Positions 57,549-64,000 of a DNA stretch of 64,000 bases are shown here, piece after piece. Both the position numbers and the translations under genes were made by a program. The DNA is from JANPIX01 sp031425195 (GTDB taxonomy: Bacteria > Pseudomonadota > Alphaproteobacteria > Rhodobacterales > Rhodobacteraceae). The stretch spans positions 62,001 to 126,000 of the forward strand of contig JANPIX010000018.1 in NCBI GenBank assembly GCA_031425195.1. Direction: 5' to 3'. Every line of letters begins with the position of its first letter. The first letter of the stretch is position 1. A model generated the notes under the pieces. It worked only from the letters and a program-made list of their open reading frames with translations, searched no databases and had not been told where the DNA came from.

Positions 57549-58585
57549 AGCTTCTGGTCACCGGGGGGGCGGGGTTCATCGGTTCGGCCGTGGTGCGGAT
57601 GGCCGTGGCGCGGGGGCACAAAGTCGTCAACCTTGACGCCCTGACCTATGCCGCAAATCTTGAAAACCTTGCCGGTGTGGCGCAGAGCAATCTTTACACC
57701 TTTGAACCCGCCGATATCCGAAACCCCGATGCGCTGACCCGCGTCTTTGCCGATCACAAACCCGACGCCGTGATGCATCTGGCCGCGGAAACCCATGTCG
57801 ACCGTTCCATCGACGGGCCTGCAGACTTCATCTCCACCAATGTAACGGGCACCTATCATCTGCTGGAAGCGGCGCGCCGGTTCTGGCTGGCGCAGGGCAA
57901 ACCCGATGGCTTCAGGTTTCACCACATCTCGACGGACGAGGTTTTTGGCAGTCTGGGTCCGACAGGAAAGTTCACAGAAACAACCGCTTACGCCCCCAAC
58001 AGCCCCTATGCGGCAAGCAAGGCGGCAAGCGACCATCTGGTCCGTGCATGGCACGAAACCTATGGCCTGCCCATCGTCCTGACCAACTGTTCGAACAACT
58101 ACGGCCCCTATCACTTTCCCGAAAAGCTGATCCCAGTGGTCATTCTGAATGCCATGATGGGCAAGCCGATCCCGGTCTATGGGCAGGGCCTGAACGTGCG
58201 GGACTGGCTTTATGTGGACGACCACGCCGACGCCTTGCTGACCGTGATCGCGCGGGGGGCCGTGGGGCGCAGTTACAACATCGGCGGCGAAAACGAACTG
58301 GCCAACATCAATCTGGTTCACATGATCTGTGACATCATGGATGAACTGGCCCCGGCATCAAAGCCACACGCCCGGCTGATCACCTTTGTCGGCGACAGGC
58401 CGGGACATGACGCCCGCTATGCCATCGATCCGTCACGCATTCGGCAGGAATTGGGTTGGCGTCCCGCAACCCCTCTGCAGCAAGGCCTGCGTCAGACGGT
58501 GGCGTGGTACTTGGCGAACAAGGCTTGGTGGCAACCATTGTTGCAGCGTGATGGCGTTGGCCAGCGCCTTGGATTGCCTGGATGA
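57545..58585 (+). CDS. rfbB: dTDP-glucose 4,6-dehydratase
   Basis: The 346-residue SDR enzyme has [61 protein letters not shown] and the catalytic [12 protein letters not shown]. It converts dTDP-glucose to dTDP-4-keto-6-deoxyglucose. The start ATG at 57545 lies in the rfbC stop; the stop overlaps rfbD by ATGA. Family length is normal. Confidence 0.97.
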   Translation: MKLLVTGGAGFIGSAVVRMAVARGHKVVNLDALTYAANLENLAGVAQSNLYTFEPADIRNPDALTRVFADHKPDAVMHLAAETHVDRSIDGPADFISTNVTGTYHLLEAARRFWLAQGKPDGFRFHHISTDEVFGSLGPTGKFTETTAYAPNSPYAASKAASDHLVRAWHETYGLPIVLTNCSNNYGPYHFPEKLIPVVILNAMMGKPIPVYGQGLNVRDWLYVDDHADALLTVIARGAVGRSYNIGGENELANINLVHMICDIMDELAPASKPHARLITFVGDRPGHDARYAIDPSRIRQELGWRPATPLQQGLRQTVAWYLANKAWWQPLLQRDGVGQRLGLPG

Positions 58586-59442
58586 AGGTATTGATACTGG
58601 GCCAAACGGGCCAGGTTGCACGGGCACTGATCCGCAGGGCGGATGCCGGAATGGCCATCACGGCGCTGGGCCGTGACAAGGTGGATCTGTCAGACGCAGC
58701 CGCCTGTTCCGCCGCTGTTCTGGCAAGCGACGCAGATGTGGTCATCAACGCCGCAGCGTTTACTGCGGTTGATCAGGCAGAATCTGCCGGGCCGGTTCTG
58801 GACCGCATCAACGCCGATGCACCGGGAGCGATGGCCCTGGCCTGTGCCCGGCGGGGGATGCCCTTCATCCAACTGTCAACTGACTATGTCTTTGATGGCA
58901 CGGGCGACCAACCCTTTCTTCCGGCTGACAAAACCACGCCGATCAATGCCTATGGCCGCAGCAAACTTGCTGGCGAACGACAGGTCATGGCCGCCGGCGG
59001 AAACACACTTGTCCTTCGCACGTCTTGGGTGTTTTCCACCGAGGGTTCGAATTTCGTCAAAACCATCCTTCGGCTTGGACGCGAACGCGACAGCCTGAAT
59101 GTGGTGGCCGATCAGGTGGGCGGGCCGACGCCTGCCAATGATCTGGCCGACGCGATATATACGGCCGCGCGGGCGATGCATTCGGGCGAACCGGGCGGCA
59201 TTCATCATCTGGCCGGTGCGCCCGATACAACATGGGCCGATTTCGCCCGCGCCATTCTGTCCGGGGCGGGGCTTGATTGCAGGGTCAACGACATCGCCTC
59301 GGCGGATTATCCAACAGTGGCCCTGCGACCAAACAATTCCCGGTTGGACTGCCGCAGTTTTGAAGATCGTTTCGGGGTAAGACGTCCGGACTGGCGGGCG
59401 GGATTGAAGAGGGTTCTGATAGAGTTGGGGGCGCAGCAATGA
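58582..59442 (+). CDS. rfbD: dTDP-4-dehydrorhamnose reductase
   Basis: The 286-residue reductase makes dTDP-L-rhamnose with NAD(P)H. It has [45 protein letters not shown] and [18 protein letters not shown] with the catalytic Tyr/Lys. It overlaps rfbB upstream and rfbA downstream by ATGA. Confidence 0.97.
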   Translation: MKVLILGQTGQVARALIRRADAGMAITALGRDKVDLSDAAACSAAVLASDADVVINAAAFTAVDQAESAGPVLDRINADAPGAMALACARRGMPFIQLSTDYVFDGTGDQPFLPADKTTPINAYGRSKLAGERQVMAAGGNTLVLRTSWVFSTEGSNFVKTILRLGRERDSLNVVADQVGGPTPANDLADAIYTAARAMHSGEPGGIHHLAGAPDTTWADFARAILSGAGLDCRVNDIASADYPTVALRPNNSRLDCRSFEDRFGVRRPDWRAGLKRVLIELGAQQ

Positions 59443-60359
59443 CGGTGAGAAAAGGCATCCTGTTGGCAGGCGGTTCCGGTTCACGGCTGTGGCCGATCAC
59501 ACTGGGCGTGTCGAAACAGCTTTTGCCAGTCTATGACAAGCCGATGATCTACTACCCGCTTTCGGTTCTGATGCTGGGTGGCCTGCGCGATATCGCCGTC
59601 ATCACCACAGCGGAAGACAAGGCCCAGTTTCAGCGACTTTTGGGCGATGGGGCGCAGTTCGGGCTTCGGTTGTCTTACATCGTCCAACCCTCGCCCGACG
59701 GGTTGGCGCAGGCCTATACCTTGACGCGCGACTGGCTGGCCGGCGCGCCATCGACCATGGTGCTGGGCGACAACATCTTTTTCGGGCACGGGCTGTCGGA
59801 ACTTTTGTCCCGTGCCGACGTGAAAACCGAAGGTGGGACGGTTTTTGGCTATCATGTTGCCGATCCGGAGCGGTATGGCGTGGTCGGGTTCGATCCTGCC
59901 GGCAAGGTGCAGTCGATTATTGAAAAACCGGCGCACCCGCAGTCCAACTATGCAGTCACGGGACTTTACTATCTTGATGCCCGCGCCCCCGAACTTGCAG
60001 CAACGATCAAGCCTTCGGCGCGGGGAGAGTTGGAAATCACCGACCTTCTTGAACTGTACCGGGCCGAGGGTTTGCTGGACGTGGAACGTCTGGGGCGCGG
60101 CTTTGCCTGGCTGGACACCGGCACACACGGAAGCCTTCTGGATGCCGGAAATTTCGTGCGGACGCTGGAGGAGCGGCAGGGGTTACAGGTGGGAAGCCCC
60201 GACGAAATCGCCTTTCGCGCGGGCTGGATCGACCGTTCGGCGCTGAAAGAGCGGGCGACGCTTTATGCGAAGAATGCCTATGGCCGTTACCTGTCTGCGA
60301 TCCTTGCCGAAACCGCGCCATCGGCCCCCACGGTCATTCCGTCTGCCACGTCTGGCTGA
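59439..60359 (+). CDS. rfbA: Glucose-1-phosphate thymidylyltransferase
   Basis: The 306-residue nucleotidyltransferase has LLAGGSGSRLWPITLGVSKQ, LLPVYDKPMIYYPLS, LGDNIFFGHGL and IIEKPAHPQSNYAVTGLYY. It makes dTDP-glucose from glucose-1-phosphate and dTTP, the first step of the rhamnose pathway encoded by this operon, though its gene is last here. No terminator with a T-run was recognised after the stop. Confidence 0.97.
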   Translation: MTVRKGILLAGGSGSRLWPITLGVSKQLLPVYDKPMIYYPLSVLMLGGLRDIAVITTAEDKAQFQRLLGDGAQFGLRLSYIVQPSPDGLAQAYTLTRDWLAGAPSTMVLGDNIFFGHGLSELLSRADVKTEGGTVFGYHVADPERYGVVGFDPAGKVQSIIEKPAHPQSNYAVTGLYYLDARAPELAATIKPSARGELEITDLLELYRAEGLLDVERLGRGFAWLDTGTHGSLLDAGNFVRTLEERQGLQVGSPDEIAFRAGWIDRSALKERATLYAKNAYGRYLSAILAETAPSAPTVIPSATSG

Positions 60360-60508
60360 CCGCCTGCGGCCCTGAAAAGCCATTGCAACGTGCTGTTTGT
60401 GCCCCGAATTCGTCTGAATTGACGCTCACTCATCCAGTGTGGGTGTTTGATAACGAGTTTTTACGAGTTTGATTTCTTGATGGTAAAACAGGAACACGGG
60501 GCAGGCGG

Positions 60509-60688
60509 ATGCGACTAGGTGTGAAGTGGATCGTTGGCTTTGTTGCTTTGGCTGCTACAGGCGTTTGCGTTCTGCTGTGCCTGCCCCCTGACGCCGCGCA
60601 ATTGTTCGCGGTCATTGCCATCCTGTTCGCGGCCACATTGAAGGCCCGACCGCATCCTGTCCTGCAAAAGGCAGTCCTGCCGTACTGA
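60509..60688 (+). CDS. Possible small membrane protein (59 aa)
   Basis: An ATG with a GGGGCAGGCGG upstream opens a 59-residue frame. The translation is hydrophobic, with two potential membrane segments: KWIVGFVALAATGVCVLLCL and LFAVIAILFAATL, separated by PPDAAQ, and a short basic tail. I recognise no family. It ends directly against the fdsD stop (convergent). Length and start make this a weak but reasonable gene call. Confidence 0.45.
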   Translation: MRLGVKWIVGFVALAATGVCVLLCLPPDAAQLFAVIAILFAATLKARPHPVLQKAVLPY

Positions 60689-60919
60689 TCAGGCGGCAGG
60701 CTGTTCAACGGGGCGTTTGACGCGCGCCGCGGCCTCGAGCACGATGGGGCGCAGGCCTGCGCCACCGTTATCCAGCAAGGCAAGGAACTGCCCGCGCATC
60801 AGCGGCTCCCAGAAATCGTTGATATGATTGGCAACGCCTTCCACGCCTTCGGCATGCGGCTTGCTTTCCATGAACAACGCAATCTGATTGGCCATGTGGA
60901 TCAGTTTCTCAGGCGACAT
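60689..60919 (-). CDS. fdsD: Formate dehydrogenase delta subunit
   Basis: The 76-residue protein matches FdsD, a small subunit of NAD-dependent formate dehydrogenases: LIHMANQIALFMESKPHAEG followed by VANHINDFWEPLMRGQFL. It may help assembly or molybdenum-cofactor loading rather than electron transfer. The ATG at 60919 has GGGAG upstream and overlaps the end of fdhD by 11 bases. It is the last gene of the fds unit. Confidence 0.92.
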   Translation of the reverse strand: MSPEKLIHMANQIALFMESKPHAEGVEGVANHINDFWEPLMRGQFLALLDNGGAGLRPIVLEAAARVKRPVEQPAA

Positions 60920-61706
60920 GGCGCGCTCCCGTCGTGATGCGGTCAAGGTGGGTAAAGGCTTCGAAACCATCAGGCCGTGCATTGGCAATCAGGGTGATGC
61001 CTGCGGCGTCGGCCATTTGCACCGCGGCCTCGGTCGGTGCCGAAACGGCGATCAGCATGGATTGCCCCATGGCGGCGCATTTCTGCACGATGTCGATCGA
61101 TACGCGGCTGGTCATGATCACCGCACCGCGCCCCATCGGCGATTGCACCAACGCTCCGGCCAGTTTGTCGAGCGCGTTGTGGCGGCCTACATCTTCGCGT
61201 ACTGCCGCGATGCCCCGGCCGGGTAGCCAGAATGCGGCGGCATGGGCGGCGCGCGTGGCATCGTGCAGGGGTTGATGATCGGTCAGCGACTGGACAGCCG
61301 AGGTGATTTCAGAAGGTGACAGGCAGACGCCGCCCTCTGCCCGCATGGGTATCTTGACGGCCTGTTCCAGACTGTCGATGCCGCACAAACCACAGCCCAC
61401 AGGCCCCGCCATGTTACGCCGCCGCGTGGCCAGACGGGTCTGCGCAATCTCGGCCACCCAGATCTGGACATCGACGCCCAGTGGGGTTTCGACAACTTCG
61501 ATGGTTTCGATTTCGTCCGCCGATGCCAGTCCTTCGGTCAGGGTAAAGCCATAAGCGAAATCAACAAGATCGGCCGGTGTCGCCATCATGACGGCCTGCG
61601 TGCTGCCGTTATAGGACAGCGCAACCGCCACCTCTTGTGCCAAGGCGCGGGTCGGTCGGCCTGTGCCATAACGCTGTCTGGGGGTGGGTTGCGCCGTGTC
61701 CATCAT
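60909..61706 (-). CDS. fdhD: Formate dehydrogenase accessory sulfurtransferase FdhD
   Basis: The 265-residue protein transfers sulfur from a cysteine desulfurase to the molybdenum cofactor. It has the CGLCG pair in GPVGCGLCGIDSLEQA (mid-protein), DVGRHNALDKLAGA and TSRVSIDIVQKCAAMG, all FdhD motifs. The ATG at 61706 overlaps the fdsA stop (ATGA). It is required for active formate dehydrogenase. Confidence 0.95.
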   Translation of the reverse strand: MMDTAQPTPRQRYGTGRPTRALAQEVAVALSYNGSTQAVMMATPADLVDFAYGFTLTEGLASADEIETIEVVETPLGVDVQIWVAEIAQTRLATRRRNMAGPVGCGLCGIDSLEQAVKIPMRAEGGVCLSPSEITSAVQSLTDHQPLHDATRAAHAAAFWLPGRGIAAVREDVGRHNALDKLAGALVQSPMGRGAVIMTSRVSIDIVQKCAAMGQSMLIAVSAPTEAAVQMADAAGITLIANARPDGFEAFTHLDRITTGARHVA

Positions 61707-64000
61707 TCTGCCGCCGGAAGAATGCGGCGGGCTTGTGCCGCCTGATCAGCATAATCCAGTTGCCATTCGGTCGGGCCGTTCGACGGGCTGATCTGCACCG
61801 CCGTGACCTTGTATTCCGGGCAATTGGTAGCCCAGTCGGAATAATCGGTCGTGATGACGTTGGCCTGCGTTTCGGGGTGGTGGAAGGTCGTGTACACGAC
61901 CCCCGGCGAAACCCGGTCAGTGATCTTTGCGCGCAGCGAAGTGGACCCCGACCGCGATGCAAGATTGATCCACTGTCCATCTTTCACGCCGCGAAGTTCG
62001 GCATCATGCGGGTGGATTTCCAACATATCCTGATCGTGCCAGATGACATTCGCCGTCCGCCGGGTTTGCGCCCCGACGTTGTACTGCGAAAGGATACGCC
62101 CCGTCGTCAGCAACAAGGGAAAGCGTGGCCCGGTCTTTTCATCGGTGGCGACATATTCGGTGCGGATGAACTTGCCCTTGCCGCGCACGAAACCATCCAC
62201 ATGCATCAACGGTGTGCCTTCTGGCGCAGAGTCGTTGCAGGGCCACTGGATCGACCCCAGTTCTTCCAGCCGTTCATAGGACACGCCTGCAAAACTTGGC
62301 GTGACCATGGCGATTTCGTCCATGATCTGCGTCGGATGCGTATAGGTCCAGCCCGCGCCCATGGCATTGGCCAACAGCTGCGTCACTTCCCAATCGGCAT
62401 AGCCATTGCGGGGCGCCATCACCTTGCGCACGCGGTTGATGCGGCGTTCGGCGTTGGTAAAGGTGCCGTCTTTTTCAAGGAACGACGATCCCGGCAGAAA
62501 GACATGCGCATAGTTGGCAGTTTCGTTCAGAAACAGGTCATGGACAATCACACATTCCATGGCCGCAAGCCCAGCCGCGACATGTTTTGTGTCGGGGTCC
62601 GATTGCAGGATATCTTCGCCTTGGCAGTACAGCCCCTTGAAGGTACCTTCCACAGCGGCGTCGAGCATATTTGGAATGCGCAGGCCGGGTTCGTTGTCGA
62701 TAGCGACCCCCCAGACCTTTTCAAAAACCGCACGAACATCGTCATTCTTGACATGGCGGTAGCCGGGCAGTTCGTGCGGGAACGATCCCATGTCACACGA
62801 CCCCTGGACGTTGTTCTGACCACGCAGCGGGTTCACCCCGACACCGGGCCGCCCGATGTTACCTGTCAGCATGGCAAGATTGGCGATGGCGATAACGGTG
62901 GTCGAGCCTTGACTATGCTCCGTGACGCCCAGCCCGTAATAGATGGCACCGTTGCCGCCCGTGGCAAACAGACGTGCGGCAGCACGAAGTTCGGCAGACG
63001 GAACGCCGGTCAGCAACTCGGTTGCTTCGGGGGAATGGGACGGTTGCGAGATGAACTCGGCGTAATCCTGAAACTCGTCCCAGTCACAGCGTTCGCGGAT
63101 AAAGGTTTCGTTCATCAACCCTTCGGTCACGATCACATGGGCAAGCGCCGACACGACAGCCACATTGGTGCCGGGACGCAGGGGTAGGTGATGGCTTGCC
63201 TTGACGTGCGGCCCGTCGACCAGATCAATCCGGCGCGGGTCGATCACGATAAGCTTGGCCCCCTTGCGCAGCCGCTTTTTCAGGCGCGACGCAAAGACGG
63301 GGTGGCCGTCGGTTGGGTTGGCACCGATGATCATGACCACATCGGTGTGTTCGACGGAATCAAAATCCTGCGTGCCTGCTGATGTGCCGAATGTCTGACC
63401 AAGGCCATAGCCGGTGGGCGAATGGCAGACACGGGCGCAGGTGTCGGTGTTGTTGTTCAGGAATACCGCACGGGTCAGTTTCTGGACCAGATACGCCTCT
63501 TCATTGGTGCATCGGCTTGACGTGATCACGCCGACGGAATGACGACCGTATTTATCCTGAATGCCGCGCATGCGGTTTGCGGCGAACTCCATCGCCTCAA
63601 CCCACGATACTTCCTGCCAAGGATCATTGATGTCTGACCGGATCATCGGGTTCAGGATACGGTCGCGGTGGCTCGTGTAACCATAGGCGAAACGGCCCTT
63701 GACGCAGGAATGGCCCCGGTTGGCCTTGCCATTCTTGTAGGGCACCATGCGGACCAGTTCGTCGCCCCGCATTTCAGCCTTGAAGGTGCAACCGACGCCG
63801 CAGTAAGCGCAGGTCGTGATGACGCTGCGTTCGGGGGTGCCGATTTCGATGACCGATTTTTCCTGCAAGGTGGCGGTTGGGCAGGCCGCGACACAGGCCC
63901 CGCAGGACACGCAATCCGACGCCAGCACATTGTCGGATTTCGCGCCGAACGACACGCGGCTGTCAAAACCGCTGCCTTCGATGGTCAGTGCGAAAGTGCC
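61703..64000 (-). CDS. fdsA: Formate dehydrogenase alpha (catalytic) subunit, N-terminus outside window
   Basis: The frame runs through the right edge; 765 C-terminal residues are seen. It starts with a ferredoxin-like CVSCGACVAACPTATL cluster region, then the molybdopterin-type CAYCGVGCTFKAEMRGDELVRM-type [4Fe-4S] motif and KGRFAYGY. The bis-MGD domain has HSPTGYGLGQTFGTSAGTQD with Cys-His near VCHSPTGYGLG, the expected active-site cysteine and His. Subunit arrangement (fdsA, fdhD, fdsD) is that of the NAD-dependent soluble Mo enzyme. The missing ~190 residues should carry a [2Fe-2S] and further clusters; fdsG and fdsB would be next upstream. Confidence 0.95.
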   Translation of the reverse strand, partial: GTFALTIEGSGFDSRVSFGAKSDNVLASDCVSCGACVAACPTATLQEKSVIEIGTPERSVITTCAYCGVGCTFKAEMRGDELVRMVPYKNGKANRGHSCVKGRFAYGYTSHRDRILNPMIRSDINDPWQEVSWVEAMEFAANRMRGIQDKYGRHSVGVITSSRCTNEEAYLVQKLTRAVFLNNNTDTCARVCHSPTGYGLGQTFGTSAGTQDFDSVEHTDVVMIIGANPTDGHPVFASRLKKRLRKGAKLIVIDPRRIDLVDGPHVKASHHLPLRPGTNVAVVSALAHVIVTEGLMNETFIRERCDWDEFQDYAEFISQPSHSPEATELLTGVPSAELRAAARLFATGGNGAIYYGLGVTEHSQGSTTVIAIANLAMLTGNIGRPGVGVNPLRGQNNVQGSCDMGSFPHELPGYRHVKNDDVRAVFEKVWGVAIDNEPGLRIPNMLDAAVEGTFKGLYCQGEDILQSDPDTKHVAAGLAAMECVIVHDLFLNETANYAHVFLPGSSFLEKDGTFTNAERRINRVRKVMAPRNGYADWEVTQLLANAMGAGWTYTHPTQIMDEIAMVTPSFAGVSYERLEELGSIQWPCNDSAPEGTPLMHVDGFVRGKGKFIRTEYVATDEKTGPRFPLLLTTGRILSQYNVGAQTRRTANVIWHDQDMLEIHPHDAELRGVKDGQWINLASRSGSTSLRAKITDRVSPGVVYTTFHHPETQANVITTDYSDWATNCPEYKVTAVQISPSNGPTEWQLDYADQAAQARRILPAAE

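Overview
The window is a GC-rich (roughly 64% by eye), densely packed chromosomal segment from an alphaproteobacterium, almost certainly a member of the Rhodobacterales (Rhodobacteraceae/Paracoccaceae, Rhodobacter-like). Reasons: the RpoE-ChrR singlet-oxygen module beside a putative furan-fatty-acid operon, a DUF3035 lipoprotein next to paired M16 peptidases, a DUF1674 protein, the FdsA/FdhD/FdsD formate dehydrogenase order and the codon and base use. The genus cannot be fixed from the sequence alone. No rRNA, tRNA or CRISPR array was found.

Layout. 1-8440: end of a thioredoxin/TPR co-chaperone gene, LON-domain and Trm112 proteins, a UbiH-type hydroxylase, an amidase, an aminotransferase and ftsK. 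8441-10349: an AT-rich three-gene cassette (TIGR04255-like protein plus two uncharacterised partners) lying between ftsK and lolA, followed by an orphan BrnA-type antitoxin. 11012-24726: lolA, a lytic transglycosylase lipoprotein, an AEC transporter, hspQ, a gamma-glutamyltransferase, an anti-sigma/STAS pair, a GAF-type methionine sulfoxide reductase, RluA, VOC, an FrhB/BciB-like iron-sulfur protein, phosphoesterase, ALDH, sulfotransferase, peroxiredoxin and DadA. 24727-30181: L,D-transpeptidase, pnp, and a TetR/aldo-keto reductase pair that separates pnp from rpsO. 30182-36664: an RTX-type calcium-binding protein; DUF1643, truB, a phosphodiester glycosidase and rbfA on the minus strand; dapB, an unknown secreted protein, DUF1674 and an RsmB-type methyltransferase.

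36665-38329: a degraded RHS island inserted between the methyltransferase and heparinase genes. It holds two direct copies of the RHS core end, a Cys-rich C-terminal toxin-like domain with a one-base homopolymer frameshift, and an overlapping ankyrin-repeat immunity-like gene with an in-frame stop. 38330-49176: heparinase II/III, purH, lspA, a DUF3035 lipoprotein, two M16 proteins, mutL, a frameshifted rmuC and a HutD-like gene. 49183-55212: chrR-rpoE diverging from a five-gene operon (FAD oxidase, DUF1365, MFS, DUF3833, SDR). Two back-to-back TGATCC-N18-TA promoters lie between them, so one stress sigma factor probably drives both directions.

55338-60359: a ring-cleaving dioxygenase-like gene, an esterase, and a complete dTDP-L-rhamnose operon (rfbC-rfbB-rfbD-rfbA) with ATGA overlaps throughout. 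60509-64000: a small membrane protein, then fdsD, fdhD and the 3' part of fdsA on the minus strand, encoding a molybdenum NAD-dependent formate dehydrogenase.

The most unusual parts are the AT-rich TIGR04255 cassette, the RHS toxin/ankyrin remnant and the divergent sigma-E promoter pair.
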